NCBI RefSeq assembly: GCF_019139675.1
Contig: NZ_CP077077.1
Span: forward strand, 3,472,001-3,536,000
Length of the DNA: 64,000 bases
Direction of reading: 5' to 3'
Source: Pseudomonas maumuensis
Lineage (GTDB): Bacteria > Pseudomonadota > Gammaproteobacteria > Pseudomonadales > Pseudomonadaceae
Part shown: in pieces, positions 17,451 to 26,030 of the stretch
Layout of the letters: every line of letters begins with the position of its first letter
Numbering within the stretch: the first letter of the stretch is position 1
Made by a program: the position numbers and the translations under genes
The notes under the pieces: model-generated
Told to the model about the DNA's origin: nothing
Seen by the model: only the letters and a program-made list of their open reading frames with translations
The model's database searches: none

Positions 17451-18364
17451 CAATCCATCTTCGCAATGTCGCCGGCGTGCTTGGCGAACAACAGTTTTCC
17501 TATCTCGAAGTCGAGGACTTCGACCGTAAGCGGCGAGAGTATGGGCTACCCGATGCCCCGGAAATAATGGGTTGGCACCGACTCAGTCGAACGCAGGGAG
17601 ATGCCTTCGACCTGGCCCAGCGTGTTATCGAGCAAGTTCTGGCCAAATCGGCGCGGCAGCAACCTATCGACCACCTGATTCTTTGCAGCAGCCGATTTTC
17701 TCTCGGTTTCCTGCAAGGTAACGACCGCCTCGACACGCTTTTACATACCTGCGGCCTCGACCATGTGCCGGTGACCGGAATGACACTCACCGGTTGCAAC
17801 AGTCTGTTCAATGGCTTGCACCTGGCCGATGCCTTGATCAGCTCAAGCAAGTGCGAAAACGTGTTGTTGGTCACGACTGATTCGTCCGTCAGTGAAGCGC
17901 ATCGTTTTGATCGCAATTGCATGTTCAGCGATGCGGCTGGCGGTGTGATCCTGAGCAGCACTGAAAGGTCATCACTGGCGCTGATTGACAGCGCCTGTAG
18001 CTTCGGTCGCGCTCACGAGGCAGGCGCGTTCTTCCGTGGCGATCTCAATGCCCTGGACGCGCTGGTCACGCGCTTGCTCGGGCGTCATGGGCTGCAGCGC
18101 TCAGATATCGCCAAGGTGGTGCTACCCAACTTCTACCTGCCGGTGGTCAACATGCTGCTGAACCGCCTCGGCTTTTCGGCACCGCAGCGTTTCTCAGGCA
18201 ATGCCACACAGATGGCTCACTGCTTTGCAAGCGATTACCTGATGGCGCTCGCCGAACTCTCGCAGCAAGCGGTAGCCGCCGAAGAGCTCTACCTGCTAAT
18301 CGGATATGCGGACCTTCATCAGGGAATCGGGCTCGTACGCAACACCGCAAGGAGTGCAGCATGA
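17447..18364 (+). CDS. KAS III-like thiolase-fold acyltransferase
   Basis: The 305-aa protein has the beta-ketoacyl-ACP synthase III fold. Cys117 lies in LTGCNSLF at the nucleophile position, FSDAAGGVIL matches the family GDGAGAVVL strand, and SGNATQMAH carries the conserved Asn252. Where KAS III has PHQAN, this protein reads PNFYLP, so the catalytic His appears to be Asn228. That pattern suggests an acyl transfer or atypical condensation rather than decarboxylative chain initiation. It overlaps both neighbours by four bases and sits between the aminotransferase and the adenylation enzyme. Confidence 0.75.
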   Translation: MTIHLRNVAGVLGEQQFSYLEVEDFDRKRREYGLPDAPEIMGWHRLSRTQGDAFDLAQRVIEQVLAKSARQQPIDHLILCSSRFSLGFLQGNDRLDTLLHTCGLDHVPVTGMTLTGCNSLFNGLHLADALISSSKCENVLLVTTDSSVSEAHRFDRNCMFSDAAGGVILSSTERSSLALIDSACSFGRAHEAGAFFRGDLNALDALVTRLLGRHGLQRSDIAKVVLPNFYLPVVNMLLNRLGFSAPQRFSGNATQMAHCFASDYLMALAELSQQAVAAEELYLLIGYADLHQGIGLVRNTARSAA

Positions 18365-19914
18365 ACGGAGCATTACCGACAGTAACCGGTGGGCCTGCCT
18401 ATCCAGTGGACTTCTCGCTGGTCGAACACATCGAAGCCATCATTCAGCGTCAGCCATCGAACGTAGCGGCCTTCGACTCCGAGCAGCGCTTGACCTACAG
18501 CGACATCCGGACCGCACTGCTCACCTTGCATGCTCGCCTCCATGAGCTAGGGCTGCGTAGCGGTGATGTGGTCGCAGTGAATGCAACGGTGCAGTTACGC
18601 TATCCCGTCCTGGTTCTGGGGTTGCTGCTTGCAGGCCTGGTCTACTTGCCAATTGCCGCTGCCCTGCCCCCCGAGCGCAAACGCTTGATCTGTGAACAGG
18701 CCCGGCCCGCCATAATCATCACGGATACGGCAATGCCTGATGAATCAATACGAACCTGCTCTCTCTCCACGCTCTTTTCAGGTAAACCTGCGGGAGCAGT
18801 CTTCGACCAGTACCCGGAACCCTCCCCCGAGGCCACCGCCTATGTGATCTTCACCTCAGGCTCGACCGGCGTGCCCAAGGGCGTGAGTATCCCCCGTAAA
18901 GGTTTGCTGAATCGGCTGCAGTGGGCACGCGATTACTACACGCTCGGTAGCGAAGATGTGACGGCCCTGAAAACCCAGGCATCGTTTGACCCATCGATAC
19001 AGGAAGCCGTGCTGCCCTTTTTCTCCGCGGGTGCTGTGTTCGTGCCCGACCAAACTCGCGTCAACTTCCCCAACTACCTGTCTGGCTGCATCCGTGAGCA
19101 CGGTGTGACCATGCTTATCATGGTGCCCAGCCATTTGCAGCATTTGCTCGCGAGCCCGGCAATCGAGGCTTGCCAACACCTCCGGCATATCGTCTGCTGC
19201 GGTGAGCCTTGGGGTGTCGAGCTGATCAGTGCGCTTCATGCGCGGCTGCCAGGTTGCCGGATCTACAACGGCTATGGGCCGACCGAAGCCACGATCGGAA
19301 CCCTGGTGTTCAATCCGCCACGCGGTTATGCCAGCGAAATCATCCCGATTGGTAAACCCATTGCGGGAACACATGTAGCGATCATTGACGACGATCTGCG
19401 CCCCGTGCCATCGGGTGAAGCGGGCGAGCTGATCATTGGGGGTATCTGCGTGGGCAATGGCTACCTGAACAATCCTCAACTGACTGAGCGGCAGTTCCGC
19501 ACCTTGCCGGTTGAAGGCACGGGCGAGGTGAGATTCTATTTCAGCGGCGACATGGCTCGTGCTTTGCCGAACGGCGACATCGTGTTCCTGGGACGCAAAG
19601 ATAACCAGGTGAAGATCAACGGTGTCCGCATCGAGCTCGAAGAGGTCGAACTTGCCCTGCGCAACTGCCCCGGCGTAAGCGATGCCATCGTGGTCAAGCG
19701 AGAAGGTAAGGTGAGTGATGAGCTCCATGCTTTCCTGATCGCTCAAGCACCTTTGGACACGGAGGCGATTGCAACCTCATGCGTCAGGCGGCTCGGCCAG
19801 GCGACGACACCTTCGCGTTTCTTCCAGGTCGACGCCTTTCCACTGAACCAGAACGGCAAGGTCGACCGGCAAGCCTTGGCGGCAAAGCAGATGACTGAGA
19901 GGAGCCTGCCGTGA
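18361..19914 (+). CDS. Free-standing NRPS-type adenylation enzyme
   Basis: The 517-aa AMP-forming ligase has a full set of A-domain core motifs: IFTSGSTGVPKG (A3), SFDPS (A4), NGYGPTEATIG (A5), YFSGDMA (A7), GRKDNQVKINGVRIELEE (A8) and PLNQNGKVDR (A10, catalytic Lys). Asp in the A4 motif indicates an alpha-amino acid substrate. By hand alignment to the GrsA phenylalanine domain I read a specificity code of about DPQIVCGIGK, which matches none I know; Gln at the third place also occurs in proline codes. It should load one or both free carrier proteins and overlaps the next carrier gene by four bases. Confidence 0.9.
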   Translation: MNGALPTVTGGPAYPVDFSLVEHIEAIIQRQPSNVAAFDSEQRLTYSDIRTALLTLHARLHELGLRSGDVVAVNATVQLRYPVLVLGLLLAGLVYLPIAAALPPERKRLICEQARPAIIITDTAMPDESIRTCSLSTLFSGKPAGAVFDQYPEPSPEATAYVIFTSGSTGVPKGVSIPRKGLLNRLQWARDYYTLGSEDVTALKTQASFDPSIQEAVLPFFSAGAVFVPDQTRVNFPNYLSGCIREHGVTMLIMVPSHLQHLLASPAIEACQHLRHIVCCGEPWGVELISALHARLPGCRIYNGYGPTEATIGTLVFNPPRGYASEIIPIGKPIAGTHVAIIDDDLRPVPSGEAGELIIGGICVGNGYLNNPQLTERQFRTLPVEGTGEVRFYFSGDMARALPNGDIVFLGRKDNQVKINGVRIELEEVELALRNCPGVSDAIVVKREGKVSDELHAFLIAQAPLDTEAIATSCVRRLGQATTPSRFFQVDAFPLNQNGKVDRQALAAKQMTERSLP

Positions 19915-20156
19915 GCACATCGTCGATAAGCAATACCCAGGTTGCCGAGCTGTTGAGCCGGCTGTTTCCAGATCTGCCTGACCCGGTCGACCCTAAGATC
20001 ACGCTGCACGCACAAGGCGTCAACTCGATGGGCATGATTGTGTTGATTACACATCTCCAGGATGAGTTCGGCATCGTCTTCGACACTGCCGCCTTTGCCA
20101 AACTTCACGCCCTCACGCTGGAGTCGCTCCAGGGTTTGTGCATCGATCACCGCTAG
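19911..20156 (+). CDS. Peptidyl/acyl carrier protein, second copy
   Basis: The 81-aa carrier protein has the attachment motif QGVNSMGM, Ser39, again with Asn before the serine. It overlaps the adenylation gene by four bases (GTGA), so the A enzyme and this carrier are probably made together as a split A-T module. Two carriers in one operon suggest that an intermediate is passed between them, with the KAS III-like protein a candidate transferase. Confidence 0.85.
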   Translation: MSTSSISNTQVAELLSRLFPDLPDPVDPKITLHAQGVNSMGMIVLITHLQDEFGIVFDTAAFAKLHALTLESLQGLCIDHR

Positions 20157-20291
20157 GGTCTGAACGGGGAGAGAAAGCGCAGTGTACTGGGGTACATGAG
20201 CCTTCCGAGCCCCGTTTCAACGCCGTATGGGCGAGTGCAAATACATTTCGTACCGAGCCTAGGCTGTACCCATCATCCTCATTGGAGCCTG

Positions 20292-21506
20292 ATGTCCTCC
20301 ATGCATTCCTTCTCGCCGTTGCGGTCCTCCTCCGCCCTGCCTACCCTCTTGCTGGGCTCCCTGCTGCACGACCTGGGCAAAGGTATAGCCAGTCCATTGA
20401 TGGTTCTTTTGCTGACTACCAGCTTTGCCTTGAACAGCTGGCAAGCAGGGGGGCTGCTCAGCATTGCCATGCTGCTGGCAACGTTGTTGTCATTGCCGGC
20501 AGGACTGCTTTTTGATTGGTTCGATCGACGGCACCTTGCCACTGCCGCATTGCTGCTCATGGCGTTGGCTGTGGCGCTGCTGCCATTTGCCCAGATCATT
20601 CTGCTCGTCAGCCTGCTGCTGGTGTTCATGGAGTTCGCCGCAGCACTGTTCAGCATCGGCTTGAAGGCACTCTTGGCCGATTTTGTGAAAGAGCAGCAAC
20701 GCGTCCAGGCATTCTCCTATCGCTACATCCTGACCAATGTAGCGTTTGCCATAGGCCCTATCCTCGGCGTTCGGCTGGCGGAGGCTTCCCTGACGTTGGC
20801 TCTTCTGGTGGCAGCGGGTGCCAGCTGTCTGGCGATGGTCGTCATCATGTGTCTAAGCAAGGAGCAAAACCCATCTCGTACTTCGCCGACAAGCGGACAG
20901 CTATCGTTGGCCGAGGTACCGAGGGCCTTGGGCAAAGACCGAAATCTGGTCTTTTATACCTTGGGTTCATTCTTTAACACTGTCGTTCACGGTCGCTTCA
21001 CGTTCTTTCTGTCGCTGTTGCTGCTCTATAAGTATCCTGCCACCCAAGGCATGGAGACACTTTCCTTGTTACTGTTGACCAACGCCGCTACGGTCATTCT
21101 TCTGCAACGCGTCGTCAGCCGTTGCATCACCCTGGAAAGCTTGAACAGTCGGGTACTGATGGGCGCCGTGTTGTTTTCCGCCGGCCTGCTCGGTTTTTCC
21201 GTCTCCGAACAACTTTCAGCCTGGTGTCTGTCGATGTTGATTTTCACCCTCGGCGAGCTTCTGATTCAGCCAGCCGAGTATCTCTATATCGACTCGATCA
21301 GCCCGCCCCACCTTAAAGGCAGCTATTTTGCCGCACACAATCTGGCAAGCCTGGGGGCCGCGATCAGCCCGGCGTGGTGTGGATTCATGCTTTCGCTGGC
21401 TGGCCCCAATGGCCTGTGCTATTCATTGATCGCGTGTGTACTGACGGGCAGCAGCCTGTGTGCCATGCGACCTCGCCTGCTGCCAACCAACTTGGCATCG
21501 AGGTAA
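20292..21506 (+). CDS. MFS exporter
   Basis: The protein has about 404 residues and about twelve membrane segments. FDWFDRRHLATAALLL gives the cytoplasmic loop motif of the major facilitator superfamily between helices 2 and 3, and GRFTFFLSLLLL marks the second half. The ATG at 20292 has GGAG four bases before; an ATG three codons on is possible. It lies in the biosynthetic operon and is the second exporter of the cluster, which suggests secretion of a bioactive product and self-protection. Confidence 0.8.
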   Translation: MSSMHSFSPLRSSSALPTLLLGSLLHDLGKGIASPLMVLLLTTSFALNSWQAGGLLSIAMLLATLLSLPAGLLFDWFDRRHLATAALLLMALAVALLPFAQIILLVSLLLVFMEFAAALFSIGLKALLADFVKEQQRVQAFSYRYILTNVAFAIGPILGVRLAEASLTLALLVAAGASCLAMVVIMCLSKEQNPSRTSPTSGQLSLAEVPRALGKDRNLVFYTLGSFFNTVVHGRFTFFLSLLLLYKYPATQGMETLSLLLLTNAATVILLQRVVSRCITLESLNSRVLMGAVLFSAGLLGFSVSEQLSAWCLSMLIFTLGELLIQPAEYLYIDSISPPHLKGSYFAAHNLASLGAAISPAWCGFMLSLAGPNGLCYSLIACVLTGSSLCAMRPRLLPTNLASR

Positions 21507-21581
21507 ACTTCGATGCCCCAGCATTATCGTTGATAGCCGATTTTCAACTTCAATCCTCTGATAACTTTGGTGCCCTAGCTA

Positions 21582-22388
21582 ATGCAGTTTTTCAAATACC
21601 ATGCGGCTGGAAATGACTACCTTGTCTACCGCGACAGCGCACCGTTTGATTATTCCAGACAGGTCATTTCCCTAATTTGCGACCGGCACCGTGGACTGGG
21701 CAGTGACGGCATTCTGGTACCGCTGATCAAAGAAGGTGAGATGTTGTCGGTGCAGATTTACAACACCGACGGTTCGCAGGCGGAGAAAAGTGGCAATGGC
21801 CTGCGGATTCTCTGCCGCTATCTGTGGGACCAGGGCATCGTCGGCGATGCACCTTTTGAAATTTCCACCAAAGGGGGCGTGGTGACCTGCCAGGTGCTCG
21901 ACAAGGGGCAGCGGATCTCGATCGCCATGGGCCGAGCCACTTTTTCGGAGACGACGGAATTCACTGTTGCCGTTGACGGCACGCCACTACAATTGAATCC
22001 CGTGTCCATGGGAAACCCCCATTGCGTGGTATTCGTCAATCAACCAACCGAAACGCTGGCACGACAGCTGGGGCCGATTATCGAGCAGTTGTCGATCTTC
22101 CCCGACCGTACCAACGTTCAGTTCGTACGGGTCATTGATCAACACACGCTCGAAGTACAGATTTGGGAGCGCGGGGTAGGTTATACGTTGTCCTCGGGCA
22201 CTAGCAGCTGCGCTGCGGCAGCCGTTTCACGTCGGCTTGGCCTGGTCGGGTCGCAGGTGGAGGTGAAGATGGCAGGTGGCGTCATCATGATCGAGCTGGA
22301 CAACGACTACAACGTATTGATGCAAGGCCCGGTGTGCCGAGTCGGTCTGTATTCGCTGGATAGCGAGTGCCTTGCCCAAGTGATTTGA
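21582..22388 (+). CDS. Diaminopimelate epimerase-fold protein with both catalytic Cys replaced by Ser
   Basis: The 268-aa protein has the DapF fold: KYHAAGNDYLVY, RHRGLGSDGIL, NTDGSQAEKSGNGLRI, SMGNPHCVVFV and ERGVGYTLSSGTSSCAAAA. In DapF the two catalytic cysteines lie in CGNG and in ACGTG. Here these positions are Ser70 (SGNG) and Ser205 (SSGTS). Standard two-base cysteine epimerisation is therefore unlikely. The fold also supports isomerases without cysteines (PhzF) and proline-racemase relatives that act as dehydratases. It is the last gene of the operon, 75 bases after the exporter, and is followed by a strong hairpin. It is not the housekeeping dapF. Confidence 0.87.
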   Translation: MQFFKYHAAGNDYLVYRDSAPFDYSRQVISLICDRHRGLGSDGILVPLIKEGEMLSVQIYNTDGSQAEKSGNGLRILCRYLWDQGIVGDAPFEISTKGGVVTCQVLDKGQRISIAMGRATFSETTEFTVAVDGTPLQLNPVSMGNPHCVVFVNQPTETLARQLGPIIEQLSIFPDRTNVQFVRVIDQHTLEVQIWERGVGYTLSSGTSSCAAAAVSRRLGLVGSQVEVKMAGGVIMIELDNDYNVLMQGPVCRVGLYSLDSECLAQVI

Positions 22389-22440
22389 ATACACGCAGGG
22401 CTTTGTTCGAAAAGTGCCTGCGCAACGATCATGCTGCGTT

Positions 22441-22472
22441 GAAAACAGGCTGGTGCGCCCTCGCCTGTTTTC
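22441..22472. terminator. Hairpin at the end of the biosynthetic operon
   Basis: GAAAACAGGC (22441-22450) and GCCTGTTTTC (22463-22472) are a perfect 10-base inverted repeat with a 12-base loop. A- and T-rich ends let it serve both the plus-strand operon and the convergent lipoprotein genes as a bidirectional terminator. Confidence 0.7.
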
Positions 22473-22509
22473 ACCTTGCCACGCCTTACCGTTGATCAGC
22501 CAACCCGAC

Positions 22510-23040
22510 CTACCCCGCGTCCTCGACCTTGGGAATCAAAGCACTGGCATCCAGGTCGCGCATCAGCTCGGTAAGCATCTGCCGTTGGTTTTCGGTGATC
22601 GGCGGCGGCACATACCAGGTGCCCACGCTCATGCCCTCACGCTTGTAGCTGAAGGTGCGCAGCAACTCGCCGTCCTTGTAGACCTTGCCGGTAAGGTTAT
22701 GCACGTAGCTGTAGGGCATCGGGAACGTCAGCAGCGTCAGGGCGTTGAGCGCGACCAGAAAACCAGCCCCTTCCCCTGGCGGTTGGCTGATGACCAGGGC
22801 GTAACCCTTGCGCGGTAGCCCGTGGTCGACGAAAGAGAACGCGCCGGACGACCTGACTGCGCTGGTCAGCTCGTCACGCTCCTGGACGTCGAAGCGGGTG
22901 TAGCCATCCGGCAGCACAAACAGGCTCATCGGCACGTAGGGCTTTTGCGCGTGATAGCCCAACGGCTTCATCGACGGGTTACAGCCACCGAGCAATGCCA
23001 GCCCGGCCGCCATCAGCGCCGCCTTGACCAGGTTGTTCAT
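22510..23040 (-). CDS. Putative lipoprotein
   Basis: The 176-aa protein has a type II signal peptide ending in the lipobox LLGGC, with Cys at about residue 20, and no other recognised domain. Its C-terminal region contains WYVPPPITENQRQM. It overlaps the upstream lipoprotein gene by four bases and shares its general plan, so the two may be diverged paralogues acting together at the outer membrane. The function is unknown. Confidence 0.75.
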   Translation of the reverse strand: MNNLVKAALMAAGLALLGGCNPSMKPLGYHAQKPYVPMSLFVLPDGYTRFDVQERDELTSAVRSSGAFSFVDHGLPRKGYALVISQPPGEGAGFLVALNALTLLTFPMPYSYVHNLTGKVYKDGELLRTFSYKREGMSVGTWYVPPPITENQRQMLTELMRDLDASALIPKVEDAG

Positions 23041-23561
23041 CGCTGCGCCTCCAGCGGCTTGCTGGCCTGGTTGGCGGCCTGCATGTCACGGGCGAAAGCA
23101 CGGGCGACCCGACGGATGTTTTCCTCGCGCTCAGGAATACCGAGGTCGAGCAGCCAGGCGTACTTGGCCATGTAGTTCTCATAGTGATAGCGCTTGAGCA
23201 CCTTGCCATCACGCATCACGGTGAAGTCGGCCTTGGTGTCCAGGTCACTCTGCAAGGGCAACAGGAACAGAGTGGCGGCACTGAGGAACAGCAACGGTGC
23301 AGGCGCAACCTTGCGCTGGGCATCCAGCTTGACCATCACCTGGGTCTGCCCTTCGCCTGCGGCACCGTTCTCGACCTTGCTGAACACGCCGCTCTCGCGC
23401 AGGTAATTGCGCAGCTCGGTGCCGTGTTCGAGCGAATCGACCATTACTGCGATCGGCGGCAGGTAATCCTGGCCTGCCTCGATGCGCGGATCGGGCAAGG
23501 TCTGGGTACCTGCGCAGCCGGCCAGCAGCAGGCTGGCGCTGAGGAACAGAGTCTTTTTCAT
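23037..23561 (-). CDS. Putative lipoprotein
   Basis: The 174-aa protein begins MKKTLFLSASLLLAGCAG, a clear lipoprotein signal with Cys16. A hydrophobic stretch, LLFLSAATLFLLPL, lies mid-protein. The family is not recognised. It is translationally coupled to the following lipoprotein gene (ATGA overlap) and preceded by a third envelope-protein gene on the same strand. Confidence 0.75.
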   Translation of the reverse strand: MKKTLFLSASLLLAGCAGTQTLPDPRIEAGQDYLPPIAVMVDSLEHGTELRNYLRESGVFSKVENGAAGEGQTQVMVKLDAQRKVAPAPLLFLSAATLFLLPLQSDLDTKADFTVMRDGKVLKRYHYENYMAKYAWLLDLGIPEREENIRRVARAFARDMQAANQASKPLEAQR

Positions 23562-23583
23562 TGCTGGGTTTCCTGGGTACGGG

Positions 23584-24237
23584 TCACTTCGCCGGCTGGG
23601 CGGCTTGGGGCAGCGGCATGACGAAGGGGAATGCCGGCGCCATGTTCAAGTTCAGGGCCTGCAGGGGTGGCAACCCGGGGGTGTAGCGCCGGGCGATCAC
23701 TTCATCGCGCGGCTGTTGGTCGCCATGAAAGAACAGGCACGCGGAAAGCCCGAGGCAACGCGAACGGAATTCGCCGATGTAGTACGCCTTGCCTGCTTCC
23801 AGGTGCATGGGCACAAGAAACTGTTCCCGTGCCCGGATGGAGCTGTAGCCACCGTTGTAGCCGTTCCAGAAGAACTGGAAGTCATAGAACTCGTAGTCGC
23901 CGGGCTTGAGGGGCATGACGAACACGCTGGCCTCGCCGGGCAACGCCTGCTTGTCGGGGCCGCGCACCTCTTCGATGTCTTTCGGGGTGTGGGCCACCTC
24001 GGCGAAACCCCACCATGCCGCCGCGCCGTCCTGCGCGCCACGTTTGCGCAGGAGGATGCGTTGGTTGGTGTAGGCACTATCGCGGCCAAGGGGGCCGATG
24101 CTGCCTACCAGGTACGTTACTGGACCACCAGCGGCAGGTTGCAGGGCCTCGCTGACCAGGGCGGGGGATTTGGCGGCGCAGCCGGTAAGTAGGGCAAGCG
24201 GTAACAGACGTGCGAACGCACGGAGCAATCCAGGCAT
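23584..24237 (-). CDS. Putative lipoprotein, first gene of a three-gene envelope operon
   Basis: The 217-aa protein has a signal peptide ending LALLTGCAAK. The body is beta-rich with FYDFQFFWNGYNGGYSSIRA and contains no motif I can name. The ATG at 24237 has AAGGA upstream; an ATG 14 codons further up lacks an SD and would put charged residues before the signal. Downstream lie two more lipoprotein genes, the first only 22 bases away. Confidence 0.7.
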   Translation of the reverse strand: MPGLLRAFARLLPLALLTGCAAKSPALVSEALQPAAGGPVTYLVGSIGPLGRDSAYTNQRILLRKRGAQDGAAAWWGFAEVAHTPKDIEEVRGPDKQALPGEASVFVMPLKPGDYEFYDFQFFWNGYNGGYSSIRAREQFLVPMHLEAGKAYYIGEFRSRCLGLSACLFFHGDQQPRDEVIARRYTPGLPPLQALNLNMAPAFPFVMPLPQAAQPAK

Positions 24238-24514
24238 GAAAAATCCTTGGGGCGGGTCTCGATCCATCGGCAGCTGCAATCAGCGAGCAAGCACCTCAGC
24301 TGCGGGGGCGCAATGATATAGCGGGGCAAGGGATCAGGCGAGCAGGAATACGGCCTTTTGCCACCAACCTTGCGCAGGCGCTATCGCCCTCCCTCAATCC
24401 GAGCATCGACAACGCATTGAGCCGAACGCCCCATTGGTCAGGCGGTCATGGCGGATCGCCTTCAGGGGGCTATCGTTGCTTGTCTGGGCGACCACGACCG
24501 ACGAGGGCGGTGCC

Positions 24515-25234
24515 ATGAATACCAGTGATCTACTCGAACAGCTGCTGCGGGCCGGACAAGCTTCGCAGATGCAACAAGGGAGCGGCGGCAGGTCATCGCA
24601 AGACAGCCTGGGTGGCTTGGGTGGTTTGCTTGGCGGCCTGCTTGGCGGCGGCGGTACGACGGCTGGTGGTGGCCTTGGTGGTTTGCTGGGCGGTCTGTTG
24701 GGCGGCGGTGGCAGCAACACTGGCGGCTCTACCCAGGGGCGTTCCGCGGGCGGCGTCAATTACGCGGCCCTGGCGTCACTGGGGATGATGGCATTCAAGG
24801 CCTATCAGAACTGGCAGCGCAGCCAGGCGGCAGCCCCGCAGCAGGCGGTCCGCACGGTGGATCAACTGTCCGGCTCCGAGGCCGAGGATCACAGCCATGC
24901 GATCCTGCGCGCGCTGATTGCGGCGGCCAAGGCCGATGGGCGCATCGACCAGCAGGAAGAACAGTTGATCTACGCCGAAATCAAACGCCAGACCAGCGAC
25001 CCGCAACTGCAGCAATGGCTGGATGAAGAAGTCAGCAAGCCACTCGATGCTGCCGAGGTGGCGCAGTCGGCGCGGGACCCGGCCATGGCCGCGGAAATGT
25101 ACCTGGCCAGCGTGATGCTGGTGGATGACCAGCAGGAAGCAGAGCGGGCCTACCTGGATGAGCTGGCCGGCGCACTGCAACTCGATCCGGCATTGCAGGT
25201 GCATCTGGAGCAACAGGCCAAGGGCGTCGCCTGA
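24515..25234 (+). CDS. DUF533 / TerB-like protein with Gly-rich linker
   Basis: The protein has 239 residues. The N-terminal part is an almost pure Gly/Leu repeat (GGLLGGLLGGGG occurs twice), followed by a membrane-like segment and a helical DUF533/TerB-like domain containing ALIAAAKADGRIDQQEEQLI, with acidic residues typical of TerB metal sites. YebE of E. coli is of this type. The ATG at 24515 has GAGG upstream. The function is unknown; an envelope location is likely. Confidence 0.75.
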   Translation: MNTSDLLEQLLRAGQASQMQQGSGGRSSQDSLGGLGGLLGGLLGGGGTTAGGGLGGLLGGLLGGGGSNTGGSTQGRSAGGVNYAALASLGMMAFKAYQNWQRSQAAAPQQAVRTVDQLSGSEAEDHSHAILRALIAAAKADGRIDQQEEQLIYAEIKRQTSDPQLQQWLDEEVSKPLDAAEVAQSARDPAMAAEMYLASVMLVDDQQEAERAYLDELAGALQLDPALQVHLEQQAKGVA

Positions 25235-25444
25235 CTTGGATGCGATGCCTGCGCTCGCCATTGATCCGCGGCCAGAGTGGGCAAGGCTTTCGCGACGACG
25301 GCCTTGGGGCGATCGCTACCATCTGCGAGTGATCGCTTACGACTCAAAATACTCGCCCCAACCTGTCGGACCGGACAACCGTTCCCAGACAAAGCGGAGC
25401 GTTAACTCCTACTTTGACTTCCCAGACTCAAGTAGAGGAATGCC

Positions 25445-25888
25445 ATGCTCAATGAAACAAACGATAACCGCCCTGTCTATCAAGCAGCCTGCCATTGTGG
25501 GACGGTGCAATTCTCATTGCGCTTGACCGACGGCACGCATACAGCGCGTAGGTGCAACTGCTCTCTCTGCCGTATGCGTGGTGCCGTGGCGGTATCAGCT
25601 AACCTGGGCGACATCACTGTTACCAAAGGGGAAGAGGCGCTGACTCTTTATCAGTTCAACACACGCGAAGCAAAGCACTACTTCTGCTCGAAGTGTGGCA
25701 TCTACACCTTCCACCAGCGCCGTTCTGCGCCTGATCAGTATGGAGTCAATGTGGCCTGCATTGAGGGCATGAGCCCATTTGACTTCCCAGAGGTGCCTGT
25801 CAGTGAAGGTCGGATTCACCCCAAAGACCGTGTAGTCGCAGGTTCCGAGGTTGCAGGATGGGTGCGATACGAAAGCACCGCAGAGTGA
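25445..25888 (+). CDS. GFA/CENP-V family zinc protein
   Basis: The 147-aa protein has the glutathione-dependent formaldehyde-activating family pattern: CHCGTVQF, then CNCSLCR, then YFCSKCGIYTFH, which are the cysteine sets that bind zinc. The family is named after Gfa, but most members have no proven activity. AGAGGAA precedes the ATG. It appears monocistronic. Confidence 0.8.
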   Translation: MLNETNDNRPVYQAACHCGTVQFSLRLTDGTHTARRCNCSLCRMRGAVAVSANLGDITVTKGEEALTLYQFNTREAKHYFCSKCGIYTFHQRRSAPDQYGVNVACIEGMSPFDFPEVPVSEGRIHPKDRVVAGSEVAGWVRYESTAE

Positions 25889-26030
25889 CTGCACAGCCTG
25901 CCTGGAGACCGTGCTGCGAGGGCGTGTGGCTCTCGCTGCGAAGAGCACGTCCATCGACCCAAAGCCGCCTGTCACGGTCCTGTTGATCAGGATAGGCTTG
26001 GCCGGGAGCCCGGCCAAGCAGGTTGACACA

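Noticed and set aside
21582..22388. Housekeeping diaminopimelate epimerase dapF
   Set aside because: Both catalytic cysteines are missing and the gene lies in a secondary-metabolite operon.
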